From Muribaculaceae bacterium (GTDB lineage: Bacteria > Bacteroidota > Bacteroidia > Bacteroidales > Muribaculaceae), in NCBI GenBank assembly GCA_017427945.1, contig JAFRRT010000033.1, positions 1 to 64,000 of the forward strand: a DNA stretch of 64,000 nucleotides, given 5' to 3'. Under the pieces are notes generated by a model. That model ran no database searches and was not told the DNA's origin. It saw only the letters and a program-made list of their open reading frames with translations. A program made the position numbers and the translations under genes. Shown here in pieces: positions 40,693 to 50,625 of this stretch (its first letter is position 1; every line of letters begins with the position of its first letter).

Positions 40693-43047
40693 TTATCTCT
40701 TCAACAGATTCATCTGTACTTGAGGTTTGAGCACATTGTGGACCTTGGTTTCCTGGCCTTGGACATCAGCCTTGAGTGTAGCATTGATGTCTTGAGAAGA
40801 AGCTCCGACAAGGAACTGATATTCACCGCCACTGACAACCCAAGCCGAAGCGCCCTCGTCAAACGAAGCCAAATCGGCGGTCTTCACGAAGAGTTTTACA
40901 GTCTCCTTTTCACCGGGTTTCAGATTGCGGGTCTTGACATAAGCCTTCAACTCCTTGGCGGGTTTGTTGGCAGTCTTGTTATCGGGAGCTGAAATGTAAA
41001 GTTCCACGACTTCCTTGCCCTCAAACTCTCCGCTGTTCTTAACGGTGACGGTGACCTCATAGCCGTCGCCCTTAGGATTAATTTTGGAATCGCTATAGTC
41101 AAACGTCGTGTAGCTCAAGCCGAAGCCGAACGGATAGGACACGGCAACACCGAAGGAATCGAAATAGCGGTATCCAACGTAGATATCCTCCTCGTAATCG
41201 GTAAAGTCCACATTCTTTACTGTGCCTTTTTGACCCTGGTTCATCATGTCGATGCGGGGATCCTGGTCAATGGGGAAGTTGCGGGCAGAGAAGGCATCGG
41301 TGAACAGGATGGGCCAAGTCATCGTGAACTTACCTGACGGCGATTGCTTGCCGCTGAGCACATCCACCACGCTGTTACCGCCCTCCTGTCCAGGCTGCCA
41401 TGCACACAGGATGGCGTCGGGCAGATCTTTCCAGGATGCCGTCTCGATAACACCACCGATATTCAGCAATACAACCACCTGCTTGCCAGCTTTGTGATAC
41501 ACGTCACAAACCTGCTCAATAAGCCTGCGCTCCGAGTCGCTGAGGTTGAAATCGGCCACCGTGCGGTCCAGGAATTCTCCCGAAAGACGTCCAAGGGTAA
41601 TGACAGCGATGTCGGCATTTGCAGCCTGAGCCATCACCTCACCATCGGTAAAGATCTTCTCGGCGGGAAGGGGTTTAGGCATGAAACGCAACAGATTGGC
41701 CGTGTTGGGATCTTTCTTGGCAGCAGCCTCGATTTCAGCCTCGGCTTTCTTCTTGCAGTCGTCAAGATAGGTCTCGTAGGCTGTCTTCAGGTCTTCGGAA
41801 ACGACATAGCCACCATTCTTCATGCCATCCAACAGAGAGACGACATAAGCATGGTTCACGTTACCGGAACCCGTACCGCCAGCGATAAAGTCATAGGAAG
41901 TGTTGCCATAGAGGGCAACATTCTTGATGTCCTTGTTGAAGGGCAAAGCCTTCTCGTTCTTCATCAGCACCATACCCTCGGCAGCCGACTGGCGCGTCAC
42001 CTCGGCATGAGCCTTCAGATCGGGCTTGTTGGAGTACTGATAGCCTTTGAACCGCGGACTTTTCTCCACGAGGTTGAGTGTACGGCGCACGCTACGGTCA
42101 AGGTCGGCCTCGGCAAGTTTGCCGCTTTTCACTCCGGCGACGATGGAGTCGAACTGCTCCTTCTTGCCCGGTTGCAGCATGTCGTTACCTGCCCACATCT
42201 GGGCTGCACCGTCTTTGCCGCCAAACCAGTCGGTCATTACCGTTCCCTCGAAGCCCCACTCCTCGCGCAGGATGGTTTCCACGAGGTCTTTGCTCTCAGA
42301 GGTATAGACGCCGTTGATATAATTATAGGAGGTCATCACCGTCCAGGGCTGGCTCTCCTTGATGGCAATCTCAAAACCCTTCAGGTAGATTTCACGCAGG
42401 GCGCGCTGGGAGATATGCGCATCGTTGTTCATACGGTTGGTCTCCTGGTTGTTGGCAGCGAAATGCTTGATGCTCGTGCCCACACCGTTACTTTGAACGC
42501 CTTTGATATAGGCGGCAGCAGTCTTTCCAGCTACCAGAGGATCCTCGCTGTAATACTCGAAATTGCGTCCGCACAACGGATTGCGCATGATGTTCACAGC
42601 AGGAGCCAACAGCACGTCAGCGCCATACTCCTTCACTTCGTTGCCAATGGCGACGCCCACCTCCTCAACGAGGTCGGTATTCCACGTCGAGGCAAGCAGG
42701 GTGCCGATGGGGAAATGGGTGCAATAATAGGTCGCACTGTCGCCTTCACGGGTGGCGTCGATGCGCAGTCCGGCAGGGCCGTCGGCGAGCACGATGGCAG
42801 GGATGCCCAGCGAGTCGAGAGGATAGGTCGTTCCGGCAGCGCCAGGCACGATTGAGCGGGTAGCGCCAATGACTGCATCATCGCCCGAGAATCCATCCAT
42901 TCCCGTTCCGATGACGAAGCGAGCTTTGTCTTCGAGTGAGAGACGGGCTACTATATCATCTTGATTGATGACATCATTCTGTTCAGCAGAGGTGCAGCCA
43001 ATCAGGATGGCAACTACTGCCAGAATGAAAAAAATGAAATACTTCAT
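40693..43047 (-). CDS. Glycoside hydrolase family 3 lipoprotein (beta-glucosidase type)
   Basis: This 784-residue protein has a lipoprotein signal ending in 'LIGC' (Cys18). The GH3 N-terminal barrel contains 'KHFAANNQE' and nucleophile Asp273 in 'GTVMTDWFGG'. The C-terminal alpha/beta domain follows, and the fibronectin III-like domain occupies the last 100 residues. The order and sequence resemble BglB-type beta-glucosidases. It probably cleaves oligosaccharides in the periplasm or at the surface, working with the co-transcribed esterase. Confidence 0.93.
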   Translation of the reverse strand: MKYFIFFILAVVAILIGCTSAEQNDVINQDDIVARLSLEDKARFVIGTGMDGFSGDDAVIGATRSIVPGAAGTTYPLDSLGIPAIVLADGPAGLRIDATREGDSATYYCTHFPIGTLLASTWNTDLVEEVGVAIGNEVKEYGADVLLAPAVNIMRNPLCGRNFEYYSEDPLVAGKTAAAYIKGVQSNGVGTSIKHFAANNQETNRMNNDAHISQRALREIYLKGFEIAIKESQPWTVMTSYNYINGVYTSESKDLVETILREEWGFEGTVMTDWFGGKDGAAQMWAGNDMLQPGKKEQFDSIVAGVKSGKLAEADLDRSVRRTLNLVEKSPRFKGYQYSNKPDLKAHAEVTRQSAAEGMVLMKNEKALPFNKDIKNVALYGNTSYDFIAGGTGSGNVNHAYVVSLLDGMKNGGYVVSEDLKTAYETYLDDCKKKAEAEIEAAAKKDPNTANLLRFMPKPLPAEKIFTDGEVMAQAANADIAVITLGRLSGEFLDRTVADFNLSDSERRLIEQVCDVYHKAGKQVVVLLNIGGVIETASWKDLPDAILCAWQPGQEGGNSVVDVLSGKQSPSGKFTMTWPILFTDAFSARNFPIDQDPRIDMMNQGQKGTVKNVDFTDYEEDIYVGYRYFDSFGVAVSYPFGFGLSYTTFDYSDSKINPKGDGYEVTVTVKNSGEFEGKEVVELYISAPDNKTANKPAKELKAYVKTRNLKPGEKETVKLFVKTADLASFDEGASAWVVSGGEYQFLVGASSQDINATLKADVQGQETKVHNVLKPQVQMNLLKR

Positions 43048-43053
43048 AAACTG

Positions 43054-43152
43054 TTATTTGAAAATTAGTGGAACAAACTCTGTCATGTAGATGCGCCTGT
43101 TGCGCCAGATGTATTTAACACCAGTAGTGCCAACAACATCAAAAGAAATCAG
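43054..43152 (-). pseudogene. C-terminal remnant of a second esterase
   Basis: Read on the minus strand, these 99 bases give 'YIWRNRRIYMTEFVPLIFK' plus a stop, matching the end of the esterase at 39405 ('[19 protein letters not shown]'). The frame is closed upstream by a stop at 43153-43155. It ends six bases before the GH3 start codon. Confidence 0.8.
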
Positions 43153-43244
43153 TTATTATCATTGAGATTGTAAGTCGTCTATGAAATGATTATTAATCAA
43201 TTTTGGAGGGTTAGTCATCATCATTTATGATGTTTCTTTCCTTA

Positions 43245-43252
43245 CAAAAGTA
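43245..43252 (-). promoter_or_regulatory. -7 box of the GH3-esterase operon
   Basis: TActTTTG reads 43252-43245 on the minus strand. It gives a leader of about 190 bases that includes the esterase remnant. Confidence 0.55.
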
Positions 43253-43610
43253 ATATAAAAAATCAAATAAAATGACATTTTTCCTAATTTTTATAAAAAC
43301 GCAAGCAAACCGCCGCCCCTCACCGCATTTTTACCGACAAAATGGAACCCACTAGGCCATCATTGTATCAAGTAGTGCAACAACGCTTCATGAACTCAAA
43401 ACTATATTTATGATTATGATTTTTCTTGAACTATTTAGCATTATATTATCATGTTGATGAGTGAGCATTATTTGTGATACATGATTAATGGAAGCGGAAT
43501 ACAATGTGCACTGGTGATTCACGGGGTGAAAAAGTATAGGTTTTCAATAAAAACACATGAATTGTGAGAGAATTTGTTGCAGTTTGTGATGCTAATCATC
43601 AACTATTCAT

Positions 43611-43618
43611 TATCTTTG
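43611..43618 (+). promoter_or_regulatory. -7 box of the aldo/keto reductase gene
   Basis: TAtcTTTG lies 64 bases before the ATG at 43683. TTTG at 43583 is 24 bases upstream, slightly too far. Confidence 0.5.
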
Positions 43619-43682
43619 CACATCAGCCGTTAACGCACAGTTAATGTTTGAGAAAAAGTTGACTTAGAAAACAAATGGGATT

Positions 43683-45044
43683 ATGGGTAAGAAGCAATCG
43701 GATATGAATCGCCGACAGTTCCTTCACAAGTTGGGACTGGGTGTCGCCGTCATGGCGATGGACCCGTTGAGTGTTTTGGCGGGAGAGACAAACAGGCCAC
43801 AAACCTATGGTGGCGGTGATGGGCAGAGTCAGATGACTTATCGAGTCAAGCATGGCTCGGGTGACAAGGTCTCGCTGCTGGGCTTCGGCATGATGCGCTT
43901 GCCCGATAGCCAAGAAGAGGTCAATCAGCTCGTGGACTATGCTATTGCCCATGGCGTGAACTATTTTGATACGGCACCGATGTACAAGGGCGGGCACAGC
44001 GAGACCATGACCGGTACAGCGTTGAGCAGGCATCCGCGTGAGAAATATTTCGTGGCTACCAAGATGTCGAATCAAAGGGAAAACCTGTGGAATTATGATG
44101 ATTCCCGTGCGATGTACGAGAAATCATTCCGCGACCTTCGGGTTGATTACATCGACTATTACCTGCTCCACAGCATCGGCGGCGGTGGCGTTGATGCCAT
44201 TAAAGCGCGATTCCTTGACACTGGTCTGCTTGAGTTCTTGTTGAAGGAGCGTGAGGCGGGCCGCATCCGCCATTTGGGATTCTCCTACCATGGCGATGTC
44301 AGCGCATTTGATTTCCTGCTTGACCATCAAGATGAGTATCATTGGGACTTTGCCCAGATTCAGATGAACTACCTCGACTGGCGCCATGCCTCGCTCAACA
44401 AGTCGGGCTGGAGACAGGATGCTGATGCCGAATACCTATATAACAAGTTGGAGAAAACAGGCGTGCAGACCGTTGTGATGGAACCCTTGCGTGGTGGTGC
44501 GCTGGCTCGCCTGGACGATGAGCTCTATCAGCGGCTCACCGCCCTGCGCCCCAATGACACGCCTGCTTCCTGGGCATTCAGGTGGGTAGGCTCTCACCCC
44601 AACATTCTTACCACATTGAGCGGCATGAACCAGATGAGCCATTTAGAGGAAAACGTCCGCACCTTCTCGCCTCTTGAACTGTGTACCGAGGCCGAAAACA
44701 AGATTCTGGAAGAGATTGCCGACGTAATGTCGGGTTTCCCCGTCATTCCATGTACCACTTGCCACTATTGCATGCCTTGCCCGTATGGGGTTGACATCCC
44801 CGGCAACTTCGCCTACTACAACGAGGCCGTTGACCAGAAGATTCTCCCATTGCCCGACAAACAGGCTGCCGACTATATGGCCCGCAAGCAGCAGTTTGCC
44901 GACGGTTTGCGTCAGGCGCTGCCCGATGCGTCGACATGGGCAACACAATGCGTCGACTGCGAGGAATGCCTGAAGAAGTGTCCCCAGCAGATTCGCATTC
45001 CCAACCAGATGGCCCGCATCGTCGAGACGCTAAGAAAACGCTAA
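43683..45044 (+). CDS. Tat-exported aldo/keto reductase with Fe-S domain
   Basis: The N-terminus 'MNRRQFLHKLGLGVAVMAM' (from residue 8) is a twin-arginine type signal. The aldo/keto reductase barrel shows Asp and Tyr in 'NYFDTAPMYKG', Lys in 'VATKMS' and His in 'YYLLHSI'. The last 100 residues contain two cysteine clusters, 'CTTCHYCMPCP' and 'CVDCEECLKKCP', for [4Fe-4S] centres. Substrate unknown; the location between GH3 genes suggests sugar oxidoreduction. Confidence 0.88.
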   Translation: MGKKQSDMNRRQFLHKLGLGVAVMAMDPLSVLAGETNRPQTYGGGDGQSQMTYRVKHGSGDKVSLLGFGMMRLPDSQEEVNQLVDYAIAHGVNYFDTAPMYKGGHSETMTGTALSRHPREKYFVATKMSNQRENLWNYDDSRAMYEKSFRDLRVDYIDYYLLHSIGGGGVDAIKARFLDTGLLEFLLKEREAGRIRHLGFSYHGDVSAFDFLLDHQDEYHWDFAQIQMNYLDWRHASLNKSGWRQDADAEYLYNKLEKTGVQTVVMEPLRGGALARLDDELYQRLTALRPNDTPASWAFRWVGSHPNILTTLSGMNQMSHLEENVRTFSPLELCTEAENKILEEIADVMSGFPVIPCTTCHYCMPCPYGVDIPGNFAYYNEAVDQKILPLPDKQAADYMARKQQFADGLRQALPDASTWATQCVDCEECLKKCPQQIRIPNQMARIVETLRKR

Positions 45045-45063
45045 CCTCTCCTGTCATAAAGAG

Positions 45064-45099
45064 AAGCGGCTCACCTCATCGCTGAGGGAGCCGCTTTTT
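45064..45099. terminator. Terminator between convergent genes
   Basis: AAGCGGCTCaCCTCA pairs with TGAGGgaGCCGCTT around the loop tcgc, followed by ttta. It serves the reductase gene and possibly the opposing GH3 gene. Confidence 0.8.
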
Positions 45100-45133
45100 A
45101 TCACTTGGTTATGAAGTTAAGCAGGCTTCAGAA

Positions 45134-47434
45134 TTATCTGCAGTTGATGCGTAACGCCTTGTCGGCAATCTGGAGAAGGAACTCTCCAGGCTCGAGATGG
45201 CGCTTGCCGTCGTTACCCACAAAGGCCAAATCATCGGCAGGCAGATTGAAGGTCACGGTACGCATTTCGCCAGGCTTGAGGTCCACCTTGGTGAACGCGC
45301 GCAGGCGACGACTCTCGGGGACGATGCTTGCCACCATGTCACGAGAGAAGAGCAGGATGCTCTCCTTGCCAGCCATGCGGCCTGTGTTCTTAACATCGAC
45401 GCTCACGGTGAGCATATCACCGGCAGAGAAGTCCGTCTTGTCCACACGCATGTTGCTGTACTCAAATGTGGTATAACTCAAGCCATAGCCGAAGGGCCAC
45501 TGCACATCGACCTGTGCATTGTAGTCATACACACCCTCCATGGTACCCGTCTCCTCGCTCACGCGATAGTCATAGGTGGTTAGCGATGCCGAGTGGCGCG
45601 GATAGGTGAAAGGCATGCGGCCCGAGAAGTTATCGTCACCAGCCAGCAGACGAGCTAAGGCGTTACCGCCCTCATTGCCTGGCAGCAGGATATCGACCAC
45701 GGCTTCGGCCAGCGGTTCAATGTCACTTACTAAGCGGGGACGACCCTCATTCAGAATCAGGATGATGGGCTTGCCAGTTGCAGCCAGGGCCTTCACGAGG
45801 TTACGCTGGTTGGCCGACAAAGCCAGGTCATCAAGGTTACCGGGAGTCTCGGCATAGGAGTTCTCACCCACACAAGCCAAGATAACGTCGACATCAGCGG
45901 CAGCCTTGACGGCGCGCTCGATTTGGGGCTCATTCTCTTCCCAGTACTGGCCATCGTTGTTGTAGGTCACACCAGGCTCATAGATGACATTCATGCCACC
46001 ATAGCGCTGCTGCATCGCCTCAAGGATAGTGTTGTGCTGCGAAGCATACTTGTCGGCGTCCTTACCCTGCCATGTGTAGCTCCAGCCGCCATTGAGGCAA
46101 CGCATGGAGTTGGCATTGGGGCCAGTCACAAGAATCTTCTTGCCAGGAGCCAGCGGCAGGATGCCGTTGTTCTTGAGCAGTACCATGGTCTGCACGGCAG
46201 CGTCCTGGGCGGCCTTGAAATGCTCGGCCGAGCCATACTTGGGATAGTCCTTGATATTGGTGTTGGGCATATCGAACAGACCCATGCGGTACTTCATGCG
46301 CAGAACGCGGCGAACAGCGTCATCGATGCGCTGCATCGACACCCTACCCTCGCGTACCAACTCGATGAGCAGATCACAAAAGTCGAGATTGTACGGCTCC
46401 ATCGCCATATCGATACCCGCATTGATGGCCATGCAGATGGCGTCCTTCTTGTTAGCAGCCACCATCTCACGTTTCCACAGGTTCTCGATATCGGCCCAGT
46501 CGGTAACAATCATACCGTCCCAACCAGTTTCTTCCTTGAGCCACTGGGTGAGATACTTGGCGTTAACATGCATCGGGGTGCCGTTAATCGACGCTGAATT
46601 GACCATGACTGATGTCGCTCCAGCCTCGACACAAGCCTTGAACGGTGCGAAATGCTTCTCGCGCAGTTCCCATTCGGGCACATAGGCCGGCGTGCGGTCT
46701 TTACCGGTGCGTGCAGTGCCATAGGCCATATAGTGCTTGATGCTTGTGCCGATGTGGTACTTGTCGATGTGGTTGGGGTCAGGTCCTTGGAAACCCTCAA
46801 CCATGGCCCTACCGATCACCGCATTGACCAAGCAGTCCTCGCCGAAGTTCTCCCATACGCGCGGCCAGCGAGCATCACGTGAGAGGTCAACGGTAGGTGA
46901 ATAGGTCCAGGGGCAGTTGGCGGCCCTAGTCTCATAGGCCGTGATGGTCGCAGCCTGACGAGCCAAATCGGGGTCAAACGAAGCACCCAGGTTAGTGTTC
47001 TGAGGGAACAGGGTACCACCCAACGTGTAGGTGACACCGTGGTTCTGGTCCAATCCATAAACGGTGGGGATACCGCAGGCCTTCAATGAATACTCATTGA
47101 TGGTGCGGATGGTCTGCTGCCACCACTTGGGAGTCTGTGCGACAGGACCCGGAGAACTAAGGATAGAGCCGACCTTGTATCGCAGGAAAACATTCTCGAG
47201 TTTGTCCTTGTCAAGCACAAAAAGGCCGCCTTCCCAGTGGCCGAGCACGTCAATCGCCAGCTCAGTCATCTGTCCCACTTTCTCCTCCAGCGTCATGCGG
47301 CTAAGCGTCTGCTCCACGCGCTTTTCAATGTTGGCGTCAGGGACATAAGTGATGGTCTTCTGAGCAAAAGCGCCCATTGTGACGAGCAAGCTCATCACTA
47401 TCATCAAAAATTTCGTTTTCATTATTACTTTCAT
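45134..47434 (-). CDS. Glycoside hydrolase family 3 enzyme (BglX-like)
   Basis: This 766-residue exported protein has a signal peptide ending near 'MGAFAQ'. In the GH3 barrel, 'GTSIKHYMAYG' and nucleophile Asp312 ('GMIVTDWADIENL') are intact. The second domain contains 'KKILVTGPNAN', and a fibronectin III-like domain closes the protein. This layout fits periplasmic beta-glucosidases or related exo-glycosidases. A second ATG at 47422 gives an equally good signal peptide. Confidence 0.92.
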   Translation of the reverse strand: MKVIMKTKFLMIVMSLLVTMGAFAQKTITYVPDANIEKRVEQTLSRMTLEEKVGQMTELAIDVLGHWEGGLFVLDKDKLENVFLRYKVGSILSSPGPVAQTPKWWQQTIRTINEYSLKACGIPTVYGLDQNHGVTYTLGGTLFPQNTNLGASFDPDLARQAATITAYETRAANCPWTYSPTVDLSRDARWPRVWENFGEDCLVNAVIGRAMVEGFQGPDPNHIDKYHIGTSIKHYMAYGTARTGKDRTPAYVPEWELREKHFAPFKACVEAGATSVMVNSASINGTPMHVNAKYLTQWLKEETGWDGMIVTDWADIENLWKREMVAANKKDAICMAINAGIDMAMEPYNLDFCDLLIELVREGRVSMQRIDDAVRRVLRMKYRMGLFDMPNTNIKDYPKYGSAEHFKAAQDAAVQTMVLLKNNGILPLAPGKKILVTGPNANSMRCLNGGWSYTWQGKDADKYASQHNTILEAMQQRYGGMNVIYEPGVTYNNDGQYWEENEPQIERAVKAAADVDVILACVGENSYAETPGNLDDLALSANQRNLVKALAATGKPIILILNEGRPRLVSDIEPLAEAVVDILLPGNEGGNALARLLAGDDNFSGRMPFTYPRHSASLTTYDYRVSEETGTMEGVYDYNAQVDVQWPFGYGLSYTTFEYSNMRVDKTDFSAGDMLTVSVDVKNTGRMAGKESILLFSRDMVASIVPESRRLRAFTKVDLKPGEMRTVTFNLPADDLAFVGNDGKRHLEPGEFLLQIADKALRINCR

Positions 47435-47461
47435 TTTAATAATCTCTTTTCATGTCAGCCA

Positions 47462-47493
47462 CAAAAATACAGTTTTTTTGCCACCCCACCAAC
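47462..47493 (-). promoter_or_regulatory. Promoter of the second GH3 gene
   Basis: On the minus strand, GTTG (47493-47490), 20 bases, then TAttTTTG (47469-47462). Confidence 0.65.
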
Positions 47494-47626
47494 AAAACCC
47501 CGCACTTATCACCCCACCACTACCCCAAACCATAAAGCAAGTGCCCCGCATGGAGGAATAGGATTCCCTGGCATGCCGGGCAGGTGATGTTTTGTTTATC
47601 TTGATAGGTGGCTAACTTTTGAGATG

Positions 47627-49942
47627 TTAGCGGATAACAGCAATCTTGGTAACAACGGCTTCGCCGCTGCCGTTGGCCTGAGAACAGAGGACGAAATAAA
47701 CGCCAGTCTTGGCGCGCTCGCCCTGCTGGTCGCAGCAGTCCCAAGTTACCATGCCGCCCGTCGATTTGAGCTGCCTGATGACGTTGCCGCTGGCATCAGC
47801 TATTTTAACCAGGGAGTTGTCCATAAGGCCCATAATGGTCACGTTGCCAGTGTATTCAGGACGAACGGGATTTGGATAAGCGTAGATATTGTTATAGGTG
47901 GGCTCGGCAGGACTGGAGTCGCTGAAATACTCATAAACTCCAGTCGGGGTAGTGAGGTAAACCGAGTTGCTGTTGGGATTGCAGCAGACATGATATACGG
48001 TGTTGGTGGCCAGCGGGCTGTTCGTAGTGTTAAACTTCTTGATGATCTGCGTGCCATCACTGCTCACGAGGAAAAGGCCGGAGGACTGGGTGGCAATCCA
48101 CTTGCGGTTAGCGCCGTCCACAGCCACATCGTTAACCTGGATACCGTCCATGAGGCGGTCGGCAAGGCCAGTGCCATCGTTACGGGGAACCTTGGGACGC
48201 ACCACGTTGAAGGCACTACCAGTAAAGGCAGCGGCTGGATTGAAGACACATATGCCCTCGGTATAACCCATCCAGACATTGCCGTTGAGGTCCTCGGTCA
48301 AGCTCATGATATAAGTCCATGTTACAGCCTGCCCATCCTGGTCAACAAACGATTTGAATGACTCCTGCTGCGGGCGCGAAGAAGAAACGTCGCCATTGCT
48401 GTTCCAAAATACGATATGCTTTTGGTAATCACCATCGGTGAAAATCTTGATATCATAAGAACTGTTCTTTGTCGAGAGGAAGCTAGCGCGCTTGGTGGAA
48501 CCGGTGAACAGTCCATCGATGTGAGGTGTTACCCAGTCCGAGGCGCTGACCTGTGCCAGACGGGCCTTGGCGGCAGGAAGTACCATTACAGGGTGATCCT
48601 CGTTCTCTAAGGACTGCACCACCCAAATGTTGCCATTACGGTCGATTCTCGTGATGGGGTGCAGTGCGCCATTCCTGAGCATGGGACTATTCTCGGTGTC
48701 ATAGGCCATGGCAACCTCATCATCGACGACCTTGAGCAGACCGTTCTTCCAAGTTCCCATCAGATAAGTGTCGGGTGATCCCGGCATGAATTCGATCCAA
48801 TAGGAGCCATCCACGGGGGCGTCCTCTGGGGTGACATCTTTCCAGACAATGCCGTCATAGGTGTTGATTTGTGATGGAACGGATTTAGAGAAGAAGTAAT
48901 TGGTTCCCGTAGTGGAGACATAGAGCAGGTCCTTGTCCTTATTATAGGTCATCCAGAAAGGCGTATTAAAGTTCAAGGCATTGGGCACAAAGTAATGGGC
49001 AGCATCACTCATTAGATGCAAGCCTTGGGGCCCTGCAGCCCACACATCGCCATTACCGTCAGGGTTGCTACTGCACACCTCGCCAGGAGCATCAGCAGCC
49101 ACAGGATTCAGGCCATCGGCATCAGTAATATAGTATTTGTCCAGCGAGGGCACATTGAGGAGGAAGCCTCCACGGGTCTTCTGTACCAAAGTGCACTTGC
49201 CTCCGATTACCACGTTGCTGTCGTCGAATTTAACCTTGCCGCCTTCTTCGACCGTAATAGTGACAAAATAAACCTTGCTCGTCATGCAGAAAAGAGTGTT
49301 GTCGCTGATGGGGAACATGTAGCAATTGTTCCGAAGGGAGCCTTTCTTGAACGATGACAGCTGCTCGTGATACTCATCGGCATCGCCGTAATAGAAGCCG
49401 TTTGCAGTGGACAGCAACAGCATGTCGCCCACCTGCGCTACACTCGTCAGCGATTCGCCATAAAGGTGGGATTCCTTTACGACAAAACGATTATCGTCAA
49501 TTACAACATATCCAAATTCGGTAGCGAGATACATCAGGCCATCAGCAAAGGTCACATCGTTGATGGCCTTGCCCGATGTCATTACAGCATCTTTGATCTC
49601 GGACATGTTCACCACCGACCCGTCACTGAGGATGACATCAATGTTGGAATTGTCATAGACCACCACAAGGTAATCCCTGTCACTATTATAATAAATCTGG
49701 TTGATGGCCATGTCGCTCAGGTAATTCACACGGCTGAGTGACTCGTTCTCGGCAGTCTCTTTGTCCAACCTGAAGAGGTTTCCAGCCGACAGATAATATA
49801 CCCATTTGTGTCCCTCGGCAACGGTCTTCACGCTATTGCCGACAAAAGACGTGTGAATCATCCAATCACCGACGGCGTTCTGCGCCACGGCAGCGAACAT
49901 CGGCAGCAACATGGCGAACAATACTATTGATAGCTTCTTCAT
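47627..49942 (-). CDS. PorZ-like beta-propeller protein (1)
   Basis: This 771-residue exported protein (signal 'MKKLSIVLFAMLLPMFAAVA') has two seven-bladed propeller regions. Its C-terminal beta-sandwich tail begins 'AYPNPVRPEYTGNVTI' and ends 'KTGVYFVLCSQANG...KIAVIR'. This is the layout of PorZ, a type IX secretion component that delivers anionic LPS to the sortase at the cell surface. Whether this one is the true PorZ or a paralogue is open, since a second lies at 50626. I chose the ATG at 49942 for its signal peptide. Confidence 0.82.
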   Translation of the reverse strand: MKKLSIVLFAMLLPMFAAVAQNAVGDWMIHTSFVGNSVKTVAEGHKWVYYLSAGNLFRLDKETAENESLSRVNYLSDMAINQIYYNSDRDYLVVVYDNSNIDVILSDGSVVNMSEIKDAVMTSGKAINDVTFADGLMYLATEFGYVVIDDNRFVVKESHLYGESLTSVAQVGDMLLLSTANGFYYGDADEYHEQLSSFKKGSLRNNCYMFPISDNTLFCMTSKVYFVTITVEEGGKVKFDDSNVVIGGKCTLVQKTRGGFLLNVPSLDKYYITDADGLNPVAADAPGEVCSSNPDGNGDVWAAGPQGLHLMSDAAHYFVPNALNFNTPFWMTYNKDKDLLYVSTTGTNYFFSKSVPSQINTYDGIVWKDVTPEDAPVDGSYWIEFMPGSPDTYLMGTWKNGLLKVVDDEVAMAYDTENSPMLRNGALHPITRIDRNGNIWVVQSLENEDHPVMVLPAAKARLAQVSASDWVTPHIDGLFTGSTKRASFLSTKNSSYDIKIFTDGDYQKHIVFWNSNGDVSSSRPQQESFKSFVDQDGQAVTWTYIMSLTEDLNGNVWMGYTEGICVFNPAAAFTGSAFNVVRPKVPRNDGTGLADRLMDGIQVNDVAVDGANRKWIATQSSGLFLVSSDGTQIIKKFNTTNSPLATNTVYHVCCNPNSNSVYLTTPTGVYEYFSDSSPAEPTYNNIYAYPNPVRPEYTGNVTIMGLMDNSLVKIADASGNVIRQLKSTGGMVTWDCCDQQGERAKTGVYFVLCSQANGSGEAVVTKIAVIR

Positions 49943-50050
49943 TGTCTTGTAATCTATCTTATTTGTATTTATAACGTGATTTGTGCCATTAAATTGTATG
50001 GCACGCAGGGTTGGCAAGAGAGCAAAGTTGAAGGGCTATCGGTAAAGTGG

Positions 50051-50512
50051 TTAATACTTCAGGGAGACCGTCAAGGGTTGCGGTGAGGAAGTATCAAAGG
50101 TAAATGTTGCCCAAGCACTTGTCACCTGGCTCTCGTAGCGGATGCGATACTTCTTCGGCTTCAGGAATTTCACCCTCACCTCGCCCTTGACGTTTAAGGT
50201 CGCGGCGGCCCGCTTCCTGACGCCTTTCTTCTCCACAATGGTGCAAGTTTCATCGCCGATGGTGAACACCAGGTTCACTGTCTCATCGGGCGCCAGTGTG
50301 AGCCCAGAACGCCTGATGAGCACTCCACCGCCATCGGCAGGCTCCATCGTCAGAATGTCGTCACCAGCCTCACCCTCCTCGTCGAGAGTCGTAGCAAGCT
50401 GCACAATCTGCGTCGAGGGCATAGCATGTTCCCGCTTGCCCATGAGCAAAGCCACAAGCGCCATTGCCACGACAAAGGCCAATGTAAAGAATTCGGGTGA
50501 GTTAAAATCCAT
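50051..50512 (-). CDS. Small membrane-anchored hypothetical protein
   Basis: This 153-residue protein has one N-terminal transmembrane helix ('FFTLAFVVAMALVALLMG') and a beta-rich C-terminal part, probably extracytoplasmic ('VNLVFTIGDETCTIVEKKG'). It is not recognised. It lies between two PorZ-like genes on the same strand, with gaps of about 110 bases on each side, suggesting a shared envelope role. Confidence 0.65.
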   Translation of the reverse strand: MDFNSPEFFTLAFVVAMALVALLMGKREHAMPSTQIVQLATTLDEEGEAGDDILTMEPADGGGVLIRRSGLTLAPDETVNLVFTIGDETCTIVEKKGVRKRAAATLNVKGEVRVKFLKPKKYRIRYESQVTSAWATFTFDTSSPQPLTVSLKY

Positions 50513-50625
50513 TTCTTATTATTCAAGCAGCAGTGCCGCTCCCTTTTTTAAAGCACAGGAGAGTATGTCGCCATGACACACCCTCCTGAACCTAAAAAAC
50601 TTGCTATATGAAGCAATGATTATTG

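Larger units (their letters stand above)
43153..43682. other. Divergent intergenic region
   Basis: This is AT-rich DNA between the GH3 and aldo/keto reductase genes. Apart from the two -7 boxes listed (43245 minus, 43611 plus), I see no gene or clear structure. Confidence 0.6.

Noticed and set aside
41344-42855. 503-codon open frame on the + strand opposite the GH3 gene
   Set aside because: The GH3 gene has its signal peptide and catalytic Asp; the opposite frame is a shadow.
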